From AC-32 sp963736055 (GTDB lineage: Bacteria > Actinomycetota > Thermoleophilia > Gaiellales > Gaiellaceae): 64,000 bases of DNA. The position numbers and the translations under genes were made by a program. The stretch covers positions 1,302,001-1,366,000 of the forward strand of contig CAVTNM010000008.1 in the NCBI GenBank assembly GCA_963736055.1. The letters run 5' to 3'. The notes beneath the pieces were generated by a model. That model did no database searches. It saw only the letters and a list, made by a program, of their open reading frames with translations, and was not told the DNA's origin. This document shows positions 14,782-23,350 of this stretch, piece by piece; the first letter of the stretch is position 1, and the number at the start of each line of letters is the position of its first letter.

Positions 14782-16917
14782 GTGACTCGCGAAGGCTCAC
14801 GGCCGTTGCCGGTGGACATGTCGCCTGCCGCCCCGGAAGTCGCACCGGCTCCAGTCGCCCCGGACCGGGCTCCTGGTCGCTTCCTCAACCGCGAACTGTC
14901 ATGGCTCGACTTCGACGAACGCATCCTCGCGCTTGCCGACCGGCCCTCGTTGCCGGTCCTCGAGCGGGCCAAGTTCTTCGCGATCTTCAGCGACAACCTC
15001 GACGAGTTCTTCCAGGTTCGGGTGGGCAGCCTCAAGATGAAGCTCGAGGCGCGGCTTCCCTCGAGCGGCTCGGACGAGGAAACGACCAACGACCGGCTGA
15101 CCAAGATCAACGCACGAGTCCGAGAGCTCGTCGCAAAGCGCGACGAGAGCTTCGTCTCGAATCTCGTCCCCGATCTGGCCGCGGCCGGGATCCGGCTTTC
15201 CGATTGGGACGAGCTCGACGCGGAGGACCAGGCCTATCTCGATGCCCTCTTCGACGAGCAGCTCTTCCCGGTCCTGACTCCGCTGGCCGTCGATCCCGCT
15301 CACCCGTTTCCGTACATCTCGAACCTGTCGCTGAACCTCGCGGTCGTCGTCCGGGTGCCCGGAGAGCTGACCCGGAGGATCGCACGGGTCAAGGTTCCCC
15401 AGTCGTTGCCGCGCTTCGTGGTGCTTCCCGACGACGAGCGCTTCGTGCCCCTCGAGCAGCTGATCGCACGGCACCTGAAGGGGCTCTTCCCGGGCATGGA
15501 GGTGGTCGAGCATTCCCCGTTCCGGGTCACCCGCAACACGGACTTCGACATCGATCTCGAGGGCGAGGAGGACATGGTCACCGCCGTCGAGTCGGTTCTG
15601 TGGCGGCGGCGCCGCTCTCCGATCGTCGTCAGGCTCGAGGTCGACTCCTCGATGTCGGAGGAAACGCTCGGTCTCCTCATGCGGGAGCTCCGGCTCGAGC
15701 CCAACGACGTCGACCGGACGAACGGCCTGCTCGCCCTGGGTGGGCTCTGGTCGATCGCCGGCCTGGACCGCCCGGAGCTCAAGGAGGAGCCCTGGAAGCC
15801 CAGCACTCAGACCCGCCTCATCTCCGTGGACGACGAGGGAGCCCCCGATCTGTTCGGAGTGATCGCCGAGAGCGACCTGCTGGTTCAGCACCCCTATGAC
15901 TCCTTCGACACCTCGGTCGAGGCGTTCATCGAAGGTGCCGCGCGGGACCCGGACGTACTCGCGATCAAGCAGACGCTCTACCGGACCTCCGCCGCGGAGA
16001 CCGGGATCATGAAGGCTCTCATCCGGGCCGCCGGGGAAGGCAAGCAGGTCGTGTGCATCGTCGAGCTGAAGGCACGCTTCGACGAGGAGGCGAACATCGG
16101 CTGGGCGCAGCAACTCGAAGACGCCGGGATCCACGTGGCCTACGGCGTGGTGGGACTGAAGACCCACGCCAAGCTCTGCCTGGCGGTGAGGCGCGAAGGG
16201 CGCGGCATACGCCGTTACGCACACATCGGTACCGGCAACTACAACCGCGAGACGGCCGCGATCTACGAGGACCTCGGCCTGTTCACCGCCGACCCCGAGA
16301 TCACCGCCGATGTCTCCGACGTGTTCAACCTCCTCACCGGCTACAGCCGCCAGCACGGGTTCCGGACGCTGTTGGTCGCCCCGGCCGGCCTGCGAGCGAG
16401 TCTGGTCGATCTGATTCGCGCACAGGCCTCTCCGGAGGGGCAGATCACGATGAAGCTGAACAGCCTCATCGATCCCGAGATGATCGACGAGCTCTACGAC
16501 GCCTCGCAGGCAGGAGCGCGGATCGAGCTCATCGTTCGAAGCATGTGCTGCCTCAGGCCCGGCGTCCCCGAGCTCTCCGAGGGAATCCGAGTCCGCTCGC
16601 TCGTCGGGCGCTTCCTGGAGCACTCGCGAATCTTTCGGTTCGGCAATGGCCCGGAGGCCGTCTATCTCATGGGGTCGGCCGACCTGATGCAGCGCAACCT
16701 CGACCGTCGGGTGGAGGTTCTCACGCCGATACGCGACCCGGCGCTGCGTGCACGACTCGATGAGATCCTCGCCGTGCTCGCCGTCGACGACACCCTTGCG
16801 TGGGAGCTCACGGGCGACGGAACCTGGCGGCCTCCCCCCGCGTCGGGGACGATCAATGCGCAGACTCGACTCGAACAGGCGGCCCTCTCGCGGGCGCGGG
16901 GAGTCGTCGCCGTCTAG
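14782..16917 (+). CDS. ppk1: polyphosphate kinase 1
   Basis: 711 residues, a full-length PPK1, which makes polyphosphate from ATP and can run backwards. The N domain opens with RFLNRELSWLDFDERILALA, followed by the FFAIFSDNLDEFFQVRVGSLK segment, the LTPLAVDPAHPFPYISNLSLNLAV head domain, and two phospholipase-D-like catalytic domains with DPDVLAIKQTLYRTS, VELKARFDEEANIGWAQQLE, GLKTHAKLCL and the phosphohistidine-region motif HIGTGNYN (His481). The C-terminus ends in YLMGSADLMQRNLDRRVEV. Start is GTG with no Shine-Dalgarno. Convergent with the SixA-like gene 12 bp downstream; a PiT phosphate importer 4 kb away fits a local phosphate theme. Confidence 0.95.
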   Translation: MTREGSRPLPVDMSPAAPEVAPAPVAPDRAPGRFLNRELSWLDFDERILALADRPSLPVLERAKFFAIFSDNLDEFFQVRVGSLKMKLEARLPSSGSDEETTNDRLTKINARVRELVAKRDESFVSNLVPDLAAAGIRLSDWDELDAEDQAYLDALFDEQLFPVLTPLAVDPAHPFPYISNLSLNLAVVVRVPGELTRRIARVKVPQSLPRFVVLPDDERFVPLEQLIARHLKGLFPGMEVVEHSPFRVTRNTDFDIDLEGEEDMVTAVESVLWRRRRSPIVVRLEVDSSMSEETLGLLMRELRLEPNDVDRTNGLLALGGLWSIAGLDRPELKEEPWKPSTQTRLISVDDEGAPDLFGVIAESDLLVQHPYDSFDTSVEAFIEGAARDPDVLAIKQTLYRTSAAETGIMKALIRAAGEGKQVVCIVELKARFDEEANIGWAQQLEDAGIHVAYGVVGLKTHAKLCLAVRREGRGIRRYAHIGTGNYNRETAAIYEDLGLFTADPEITADVSDVFNLLTGYSRQHGFRTLLVAPAGLRASLVDLIRAQASPEGQITMKLNSLIDPEMIDELYDASQAGARIELIVRSMCCLRPGVPELSEGIRVRSLVGRFLEHSRIFRFGNGPEAVYLMGSADLMQRNLDRRVEVLTPIRDPALRARLDEILAVLAVDDTLAWELTGDGTWRPPPASGTINAQTRLEQAALSRARGVVAV

Positions 16918-16929
16918 CGGCGCTGCACC

Positions 16930-17436
16930 TCAGCCGAGCTGCTTCGGAACGACCAAGTCGGTCAGTACGGCATCGGCCGTGGACAACTGGGCCCAGCTCG
17001 TGTTCGCAAGGGCGAGCGTCGAAAGCGCGGCCGTCGGGAACTTCGCCCTCACGCGCTCGAGCTCGACGCCGCTTGCGGCGAGCTCCAGGGCGAGGTTCTG
17101 CAACGCGGGGTTGTGCCCGATCAGCATCACGGAGGCAACTGCCTCGGGAACGAGGTGGAGGCGGTCGAGCAGGCTGTCCGCCGTAGCTCCGTACAACTCG
17201 TCCTCCAGGCCGATCGTCGAGGCTGCGAGCGCGGACCGAAGCAGCTCGAGTGTCTCCCGCGTCCGCTCGGCGGTGGAGCAGAGCACGAGCTCGGGCTCGA
17301 TCCCATGTCGGGCAAGGTGCTTGGCGATCCGCTTCGCATCTCGCTTGCCCCTCGGCGCCAGCGGACGCTCCCGGTCGGCGAGCCCTGGTTCGGCCCAGCT
17401 GGATTTCGCGTGCCGGAGAAGGTAGAGCGTGTGCAT
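16930..17436 (-). CDS. SixA-like histidine phosphatase
   Basis: 168 residues of the phosphoglycerate-mutase/histidine-phosphatase fold: the catalytic RHAK (LYLLRHAKSSW), RPLAPRGKRDAKRIAKHL, CSTAERTRETLELL and the second catalytic histidine in LIGHNPALQNLAL. SixA removes phosphate from phosphohistidine proteins; many actinobacterial homologues sit beside ppk, as here, and may act on polyphosphate- or CHAD-linked pathways. ATG start. The gene is convergent with ppk1. A hairpin followed by T residues, read in this gene's direction, lies upstream of it at 17503-17544. Confidence 0.85.
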   Translation of the reverse strand: MHTLYLLRHAKSSWAEPGLADRERPLAPRGKRDAKRIAKHLARHGIEPELVLCSTAERTRETLELLRSALAASTIGLEDELYGATADSLLDRLHLVPEAVASVMLIGHNPALQNLALELAASGVELERVRAKFPTAALSTLALANTSWAQLSTADAVLTDLVVPKQLG

Positions 17437-17502
17437 CCCCGGCGTGGTTCGGCCTCGACGCTCACGGGCCTGCGCGGTCGGTCCTGTCCGAAGGAACTAA
17501 AA

Positions 17503-17544
17503 AGCCCCCGGCCTGCTGGTGCAGATGGGTGCGAGCCGGGGGCT
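17503..17544 (-). terminator. terminator-like hairpin upstream of the SixA-like gene
   Basis: Perfect 10-bp inverted repeat AGCCCCCGGC / GCCGGGGGCT with a 22-nt loop; on the minus strand it is followed by TTTTTAG, the arrangement of an intrinsic terminator. It lies 66 bp before the SixA-like start with no minus-strand gene upstream, so it may be an attenuator or the end of an unannotated small transcript. Confidence 0.5.
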
Positions 17545-17654
17545 GCCGTGGCTCCGTTTGACGGCGGGCGTCGTCGGGTGGTTAGGCGGACGCTCGCGTT
17601 TGACCCACTCGGGTTACGTTCCCGCGGAGGCAGACAGCAACGCAGGAGGAAGCC

Positions 17655-18521
17655 ATGAGCGCGAAGGACACGCTCGTCATGTACGCCGACGTTCCGAGCC
17701 GGCGAGTCACGGCCGGGAATGCGATCGAGTACGCGTACCGCGAACTTGGTGAAGGTGCCGTGCCGCTTGTCCTGCTGCAGCACTTTCGGGGCAACCTCGA
17801 CAACTGGGATCCCGCACTAGTCGACGCGCTCGCCGCGGAACGACGCGTCGTCGTGTTCGACAACGCCGGCGTCGGCGCTACGACCGGCACGACGCCGAAC
17901 ACGATCGAAGCGATGGCCCACGACGCGATCGCCTTCCTCGAGGCGATGGGCTTCAAGCGGGTGGATCTGCTCGGCTTCTCGATCGGCAGCTTCGTCGCGC
18001 AGGAGATCGCGCTCATCCGCCCCGACCTGCTCCGGCGCGTCGTGCTCGCGTCCTCCGCACCGCAGGGTGCGGCCGGCATGCATGGCTGGGCTCGGGAGGT
18101 GATCGGCGCGGTCGGTACGCCGGAGACGAGCCCGGAGGGATACCTCTCCGTCTTCTTCGCTCCTACGAAAACGAGTCTCGAGGCAGGCCAGGAGGCCGCA
18201 GGGCGGATCTTCGGGGGAAGGACAACCGACCGAGACGAAGCGACGACGTGGGAGACCCGTCAGGCCCAGTACGACGCCGTGTGCACCTGGGGCATCCCCA
18301 ACCACTCGCTGCTCGAGCGGGTCAGCGCAATCGACCTGCCGGTGTTCGTCGCCAACGGCGACAGCGACCCGATGATCCTCCCCCGCTACTCATACCTTCT
18401 GGCCGGGCTCCTGCCGAACGCGCGGCTCACGATCTATCCGGACTCCGCGCACGGCTTCCTCTTCCAGCACCACAGCCAGTTCGCCGCCGACGTGCACGCC
18501 TTCCTCGCGGAGGCGGACTGA
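17655..18521 (+). CDS. alpha/beta-fold hydrolase
   Basis: 288 residues with the alpha/beta-hydrolase core: LVLLQHFRGNLDNWDP (oxyanion region, HxRG), the nucleophile elbow LLGFSIGSFVAQE, the acid residue in VFVANGDSDPMILP and the catalytic histidine in YPDSAHGFLFQH. The closest general type is the haloperoxidase/esterase-like group; no specific substrate can be named. AGGAGG lies eight bases before the ATG. The gene is isolated, with a terminator-like hairpin 205 bp downstream. Confidence 0.8.
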   Translation: MSAKDTLVMYADVPSRRVTAGNAIEYAYRELGEGAVPLVLLQHFRGNLDNWDPALVDALAAERRVVVFDNAGVGATTGTTPNTIEAMAHDAIAFLEAMGFKRVDLLGFSIGSFVAQEIALIRPDLLRRVVLASSAPQGAAGMHGWAREVIGAVGTPETSPEGYLSVFFAPTKTSLEAGQEAAGRIFGGRTTDRDEATTWETRQAQYDAVCTWGIPNHSLLERVSAIDLPVFVANGDSDPMILPRYSYLLAGLLPNARLTIYPDSAHGFLFQHHSQFAADVHAFLAEAD

Positions 18522-18726
18522 CGCCGATGATCGACGCTGCCGCCTCACGTATAGATAGTCCTTGAGCAGGCCTTCTTTAAGGGCAGTGGAAGGGGAGCTC
18601 TGGCAACTAGTAGTGGGCGAGGGGTAGTCGATTTCTTATGCACCGGGGTCTACTCGAGTTCTCGAACGGCTCGCCGCCCCGGGCAGTGCATAGCGACGGC
18701 TACCGCTGACGGCACACTCGACGAAC

Positions 18727-18760
18727 AGCGAAACCCCCGCGATTTTGCGGGGGTTTCGCT
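18727..18760. terminator. bidirectional terminator hairpin
   Basis: Perfect 14-bp stem AGCGAAACCCCCGC / GCGGGGGTTTCGCT with a 6-nt loop GATTTT. It sits between the convergent hydrolase and GYD-domain genes and can terminate both. The rest of the 284-bp gap (18522-18805) is comparatively AT-rich and shows no gene. Confidence 0.75.
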
Positions 18761-18805
18761 AGCCGCCACGAGGCGGCCTCCGCTGTATGTGCGGGGAGGT
18801 CGGCG

Positions 18806-19090
18806 CTAGACGAGCGCCTTCCAGAACACCTTGACCTCCTCTGCGGGGAACGTCTCGGTCTCGAAAATCTCGAGCTTCGCGATCTTGCCGAGGACGCGGA
18901 ACGCGGTCTCGAGATCGGGATACTCGAAGATGCCGAGATACTCCCACGGGCCCATGATTGCGAGGAAGCGCTCGACCGTACCGCCCTCGTCCTCGACGAT
19001 CTTGTGGATCTTGTCGAAGTACTCGGGGGTCTTCTCGAGGTGCTCCCGCGCGATCGGCGCGACCCTGAAGAGCCCGACATAGGTGAACAT
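18806..19090 (-). CDS. GYD-domain/ferredoxin-fold small protein
   Basis: 94 residues, MFTYVGLFRVAPIAREHLEK to EEVKVFWKALV, with alternating strands and helices of a dimeric alpha/beta-barrel and the pattern LAIMGPWEYLGIFEYPDLETAFRV typical of the GYD family (short cytoplasmic proteins of unknown role). GAGGTG precedes the ATG by four bases. The gene ends just before the 18727-18760 hairpin. Function not known. Confidence 0.62.
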   Translation of the reverse strand: MFTYVGLFRVAPIAREHLEKTPEYFDKIHKIVEDEGGTVERFLAIMGPWEYLGIFEYPDLETAFRVLGKIAKLEIFETETFPAEEVKVFWKALV

Positions 19091-19367
19091 GCGTCACCTC
19101 ATTTCTTTGGGGGCATCGCTTAGAGCCCCTCTAGGGGGAGTATCTCTCTCACGGCATTCCAGAGGCATCCGCGCGCCCTCGGAGTCAGACTGCTCAGAAA
19201 TACGTATATCGGCGCGCGCCCTGGGCAGACCCGCATCCTCGTCGAGCTCCGAGGGGAGCAGCAGTTCGGGGCACTCTCAGTAGTTTCGGCCGGACGGCTC
19301 CGCGAAGCCACCGATGGCAGCCTCGCTTCTGCTGGTCAAGCTAGATGCCTACCCGAAGGGAGGGGCG

Positions 19368-19526
19368 ATGGCCACACTCTTCATAATCGTGACGTTTCTG
19401 GTTGTCCTTGCGGGGGCGGCCGTCGTTGTGTACGCGCTCTTTGAAATGAGCCCGTACGCTCGGCACGCCGATCAATTTCGCGATCCCCGAACTGGGAAGC
19501 TGCGCGGAAGCAGCCCGCACCTGTAG
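19368..19526 (+). CDS. 52-residue single-span membrane protein
   Basis: MATLFIIVTFLVVLAGAAVVVYALFEM is one transmembrane helix at the extreme N-terminus, followed by a polar tail SPYARHADQFRDPRTGKLRGSSPHL. GGGAGGGG is placed properly before the ATG at 19368, which is better supported than the ATG 54 bp upstream. It resembles no family I can name. The surrounding DNA is lower in GC than the flanks. Confidence 0.5.
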   Translation: MATLFIIVTFLVVLAGAAVVVYALFEMSPYARHADQFRDPRTGKLRGSSPHL

Positions 19527-19913
19527 CGAGTCACGTCGACCGCGGGTCACCGCAGTACCGGCACCGGCTCGCTCAAGGGGCCACTGGAGTTCAAACAACA
19601 AGGACGGGAGGCTGATCGGCGTCTTCGGGGCGAGCCGCCTTACCACTCGCAGACGATGTCCCGTTCTTGCCACAGGAAGCAGCGCGAAATCGCGTGAACG
19701 GGCATGAATCGGAAGTTGCGCAAGAACCACAAAAGTCCTGCTCAGACGCATATTCGTGAGCAAACGTGATTTCGGGGTCTGTTGTTCAGCCGTCTCGATG
19801 TTCTCGTACCAGCTCGTCGCGTTGTCCGGACCGAACGTCTCGGCGGCAGCCTCGTTGCGAGAACGATCGATGTCGATCTCTGGCTGCGCATCTAGACATG
19901 CAGCGCGGGTGTC
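19527..19913. other. gene-poor gap
   Basis: 387 bp of lower-GC DNA between the small membrane protein and the ureohydrolase. Short frames exist on both strands; a minus-strand stretch directly after the ureohydrolase stop reads NEAAAETFGPDNATSWYENI and looks protein-like but has no convincing start. I see no RNA gene or repeat. Confidence 0.5.
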
Positions 19914-20900
19914 CTACGAGGTGGGAACGGGCGACCCCGCCGCCGCGGTCTCCTCCGCTTCAGACTGGCGCCGCTTCGCGATCATCGAGAGCATCTCGAA
20001 GATCGCGTTGGCCGCAAACAGCGCGGTGATTTGTCCCGGGCTGTCGTACTGGGGAGCAACTTCAACGACGTCATAGCCCACGAAATCGATTCGGGCGAGC
20101 GCTCGGAGATATTGCATCGCCTCGAAGCCCGTTGGGCCGGCAACTTCTGGGGTCCCCGTACCTGGACAGTAGGCGGGATCGACGAAGTCCACATCGAAGG
20201 TCAGGAACGCGGGCCCGCCGCCGATTCGCCGATGTGCTCGTGCCGCGAACTCTTCGGGACTCAAGAGTGCCAGGTCGATCCACGGGATCGTCTCGACTCC
20301 GAGGTCGGAGGGAATGTTTTCGTCCTCCGCGGCGTACAACGACCCCCGCATCCCCGCCTGGATCACGCGGGCAGGGTCGAGGACGTCCTCCATGATTGCC
20401 CGTCGAAACATCGTGCCGTGCGAGTAGGGCAAGTCGTTGTAGGTGTCTTGCAGGTCGGTGTGCGCGTCGAGCTGCACGAGCCCAAGGCGACCGTGCACCT
20501 CAGCGAGTGCACGGAGCTCGGCGAGTGCGACCGAATGGTCGCCGCCCATTCCGATGCCGATGACACCTGCTTCGGAGATCGGGGTCACAAAGCGCTCCAT
20601 GCGCTTCAGCGACTCCTCGATGTACCCAGGAGCCGTGGGCGCGTCGCCGAAGTCGATCGTCGACAGGGCCCCGAACACCTGCACGCGCTGGACGGGGTTG
20701 TACGTTCGGATCATGCCCGATGCCGAGCGAATCGCTTCCGGGCCGAACCGAGCTCCGGGCCGAAACGACGTCCCACCGTCCCATGGGAGGCCGTACACGG
20801 CGGCGTCCACCCCGTCGAACTCCTTCACCCAGGGCAGCCGGGCGTACGTCCGTGGCCCCGTAAACCGAGGCGCCTCAAGGGCGTTCCATGGCTCGTACAT
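19914..20900 (-). CDS. agmatinase/arginase-family ureohydrolase
   Basis: 328 residues from ATG at 20900, which has GGAGGT five bases upstream. All binuclear manganese motifs are present: GMGGDHSVALAEL, LVQLDAHTDLQD (DAHxD) and LTFDVDFVDPAYCPGTGTPE (DxDxxDP). YGLPWDGGTSFRPGARFGPEAIR is the usual N-terminal substrate loop of agmatinases. The family cleaves guanidino groups to urea; agmatine is most likely, but guanidinobutyrate or guanidine cannot be excluded. No urease or polyamine gene is near. The gene is flanked by two gene-free gaps. Confidence 0.85.
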   Translation of the reverse strand: MYEPWNALEAPRFTGPRTYARLPWVKEFDGVDAAVYGLPWDGGTSFRPGARFGPEAIRSASGMIRTYNPVQRVQVFGALSTIDFGDAPTAPGYIEESLKRMERFVTPISEAGVIGIGMGGDHSVALAELRALAEVHGRLGLVQLDAHTDLQDTYNDLPYSHGTMFRRAIMEDVLDPARVIQAGMRGSLYAAEDENIPSDLGVETIPWIDLALLSPEEFAARAHRRIGGGPAFLTFDVDFVDPAYCPGTGTPEVAGPTGFEAMQYLRALARIDFVGYDVVEVAPQYDSPGQITALFAANAIFEMLSMIAKRRQSEAEETAAAGSPVPTS

Positions 20901-21265
20901 GGTCGACCTCCGCGCGAGGGTGTTGGGCGAGCCTAGCGTGCGCTTTGGGGGATGAGGCGACTGGCAACACACGAAGAGCATCGACGCCGCCTGGCTCGAC
21001 CGCAGATTCCCCCGGCTCGCGATCGAACCGGGCCCCCAGCGGCATCCCGAATCAGCCGCCAAGCCGACCTAGCTCGTACAAACCACCGCGCAGCGTTGTC
21101 CCGTCCGCGACGCACTCCGATTAAGTCCGACCACACTCACTCGGACTCGACCGTCGAGCTTATTGGCGGCGCAGGCCGGGGCGGGAACACGGCTCCTCGG
21201 TTTCGCCTCCTTCGCGGTCGACGGATTCGCTCGCCCCAGTGCGGCGTCAAGCAGATGATTGATCC
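20901..21265. other. intergenic region, no gene seen
   Basis: 365 bp between the divergent ureohydrolase and phosphate transporter genes. It holds the ureohydrolase Shine-Dalgarno and presumably both promoters. A CTAGGC-like element lies near 20933. No convincing frame, hairpin or RNA was seen. Confidence 0.5.
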
Positions 21266-22270
21266 GTGGCTCTGTGGTTGGCGGTCTCGTTTGCGCTCGC
21301 GTTCGCGCTGACGAACGGGTTCCACGACGCGGCAAACTCGATTGCGACGCTCGTGGCCACGCGCGGCGCTCTCCCTGGGCAGGCCATCGTCCTGTCGGCG
21401 GTCTTCAACATGTTGGGCGCGCTCCTCGTCGGGACCGCCGTCGCCGACACGATCGCGGGGATCGTGACGGTCTCAGGCGCGGAGGCCGTCGTCGTGATCG
21501 GCTCGGGTGCGCTCGGGGCGGTCCTCTGGAACCTTCTCACCTGGTGGCGAGGGTTGCCGTCGAGCTCTGCGCACGCGCTCGTTGGCGCTCTCGTAGGCGC
21601 GGCGCTTGTCGAAGGTGGGATCGGTGCGGTTGACTGGGGCGGGCTGAACGGCTGGCGACCGGTCGGCGTCTTCGGCGTCCTGATCGCGCTCGCAGTCTCG
21701 CCGCTCATCGGTCTCGCCTTGGGGTTCGTGTTCATTCGGCTCGGCCGGCTTGTGCTTCGCCGGGCGACGCGTCGAGTCCGGAGCCCGATCCTTGGTGCAG
21801 AGTGGGGCATGGCGGCTGGTCTCTCGTTTAGTCACGGGTCGAACGATGCACAGAAGTCAATGGGAGTGATCGCTGCTCTGCTACTGGCCGCGGGCAGACT
21901 GCAGACGTTCGAGGTTCCGCTCTGGACGAAGGTCGGCTGCGGAGCGGCGATCACGCTCGGAACGGCGCTCGGCGGATGGCGGATCGTCCGCACGGTCGGC
22001 CGTGGGATCTTCCACCTGGCGCCCATCGACGGCTTCGCCAGCCAGACCGGCTCGACGGCGGTCATCCTGCCCGCCTCGTACCTGGGGGCTCCGGTCTCGA
22101 CCACCCAGGTCGTCGTCTCCTCGGTGGTCGGGGTCGGCACCGGGCGGCGCCGTTGGCGGCACGTCCGCTGGGCCGTCGTCCGCTCGATCGCCTTCGCCTG
22201 GCTCTTGACCCTCCCGGGATCCGCCGTCCTCGGTGCCGGTACGTTCCTTGTGTGGAGGGCCGTCGGATGA
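21266..22270 (+). CDS. PiT-family inorganic phosphate transporter
   Basis: 334 residues with about ten hydrophobic segments. The two PiT signature repeats are clear: ALTNGFHDAANSIATLVATR at the N-terminus and SFSHGSNDAQKSMGVIAALL in the second half (GxNDxx pairs carrying the phosphate-binding Asp/Asn), with GLPSSSAHALVGALVG and GAPVSTTQVVVSSVVGVG as the matching TM segments. It imports metal-phosphate with protons. The GTG start gives the expected N-terminus. The next gene overlaps it by ATGA, the standard DUF47-PiT pairing. Confidence 0.92.
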   Translation: MALWLAVSFALAFALTNGFHDAANSIATLVATRGALPGQAIVLSAVFNMLGALLVGTAVADTIAGIVTVSGAEAVVVIGSGALGAVLWNLLTWWRGLPSSSAHALVGALVGAALVEGGIGAVDWGGLNGWRPVGVFGVLIALAVSPLIGLALGFVFIRLGRLVLRRATRRVRSPILGAEWGMAAGLSFSHGSNDAQKSMGVIAALLLAAGRLQTFEVPLWTKVGCGAAITLGTALGGWRIVRTVGRGIFHLAPIDGFASQTGSTAVILPASYLGAPVSTTQVVVSSVVGVGTGRRRWRHVRWAVVRSIAFAWLLTLPGSAVLGAGTFLVWRAVG

Positions 22271-22881
22271 CGCGAGGCCGCTGGTTTCTGCCCGAGACGC
22301 CGGACGTCCTCGGCATGTTGCGCGCGCAGACCGCGATCACGGTGGAGGGTATGGAGGCGCTCATCGCCTGGTCGGTGGGCGAGCCGGGCGCCGCGGATCG
22401 CCTGCGGGACTGCGAGCACCGAGCCGACGATCGCAAGCGCGAGCTCCGCGCTGCGCTGAGCATCTCGTTCACGACGCCGCTCGAGCCCGAGGACATCTTC
22501 GAGCTCTCGACGGAACTTGACCGTGTGCTGAACAGCGCGAAGAACGTAGTTCGTGAGGCGGAGGTCATGGAGACCGGTCCGGACCAGGCGATCTCGGAGA
22601 TGGCAGCCGAGCTCGCAGGGGGTGTTCGGGATCTCAGCGAGGCGTTCGAGCAGCTCGCGGCCGGAACACGGGTCGCGGCGACAGATGCCGCGGACCGTGC
22701 TGCGAAGAGCCAGAGTCGAGTAGAGAAGGTCTACCGCCAGTCGATGTCGGCGCTGGTCGCGGTGGACGACCTGCGCGAGGTCGCCGCCAAGCGGGAGCTC
22801 TACCGGAGGCTCGGGCGCATGAGCGACCATCTCCGCGAGGTTGCCGAGCGTGTCTGGTACTCCGTGCTGAAGGAAGGCTGA
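22267..22881 (+). CDS. DUF47 (PhoU-like) phosphate transport accessory protein
   Basis: 204 residues, almost entirely helical, with the PhoU/DUF47 pattern: CEHRADDRKRELRAALSISF, TTPLEPEDIFELSTELDRVL, NSAKNVVREAEV and the C-terminal REVAAKRELYRRLGRMSDHLREVAERVWYSVLKE. DUF47 proteins bind metal clusters through the E/DxxxD repeats and are thought to regulate the partner PiT carrier. The start ATG overlaps the PiT stop by 4 bp, so the two are translationally coupled. Confidence 0.88.
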   Translation: MTRGRWFLPETPDVLGMLRAQTAITVEGMEALIAWSVGEPGAADRLRDCEHRADDRKRELRAALSISFTTPLEPEDIFELSTELDRVLNSAKNVVREAEVMETGPDQAISEMAAELAGGVRDLSEAFEQLAAGTRVAATDAADRAAKSQSRVEKVYRQSMSALVAVDDLREVAAKRELYRRLGRMSDHLREVAERVWYSVLKEG

Positions 22882-23064
22882 CGCCGCTCGCGGGCGCGCG
22901 CTCCAGTTCGAGCGCGTCCGCGGTCCTTCCGTTGGCAGCGTGCGACGTCCTCGTCAAGGTCGACGTGCAGCGTGCGTGTTCGCGCTGCGCAGCCCTACTC
23001 CACCGCGGCGGAAAGGGCGACTGCCAGCCCCATAGAAACTATTGGTTTGCAGGTACTTCTGCGA

Positions 23065-23137
23065 TGGGCCGGGCAGGTCTCGAACCTGCGACCTTGGGAT
23101 TAAAAGTCCCCTGCTCTACCAGCTGAGCTACCGGCCC
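23065..23137 (-). tRNA. tRNA-Lys (anticodon UUU)
   Basis: A complete 73-nt cloverleaf on the minus strand: acceptor GGGCCGG / CCGGCCC with discriminator A, D-arm TAGCTCAGCTGGTAGAGCA, anticodon stem GGGGA/TCCC with loop CTTTTAA (anticodon TTT), and T-arm GCAGG-TTCGAGA-CCTGC. CCA is not encoded. Confidence 0.95.
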
Positions 23138-23157
23138 GCTCGAGTCATTGAAGCGCA

Positions 23158-23177
23158 GAACGCCGCCCTCGGCGTTC
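23158..23177 (-). terminator. hairpin between SAM hydrolase gene and tRNA-Lys
   Basis: GAACGCC / GGCGTTC, 7-bp perfect stem with a 6-nt loop, no T tract. It lies after the SAM hydrolase gene and before tRNA-Lys on the minus strand, so it could separate the two transcripts. Confidence 0.3.
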
Positions 23178-23330
23178 AGGACGGCTTGACGAAACGACGG
23201 CTATGCCGCCGGAGCGCGCTGCTCGCCACCGGCTCCGCCCTGGTTACGCAGTCGCGCCCGTACCTTCCAGGCACGAACGCTCCCTGCGTCCTTGCCTCGG
23301 AACGACCATCGCGCTCCGGCGACGAGCGTC

Positions 23331-23350
23331 GTTCCGCCAAACCCTCCTAG
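23331..23350 (-). repeat. 20-bp stop-codon-associated repeat, copy 1
   Basis: Minus strand reads CTAGGAGGGTTTGGCGGAAC, identical over 20 bp to 40183-40202 on the plus strand. In both places the TAG is the stop codon of the preceding gene. Here the 3' half also pairs with GTCGTTCCG about 30 nt further on. Confidence 0.7.

Noticed and set aside
19756..20076. Plus-strand 106-residue frame across the ureohydrolase 3' end
   Set aside because: Most of it is antisense to the ureohydrolase gene; the unique part has no Shine-Dalgarno or recognisable motif.
23042..23126. Short protein frame containing GRAGLEPATLGLK
   Set aside because: It is the antisense translation of tRNA-Lys, a well-known false protein.
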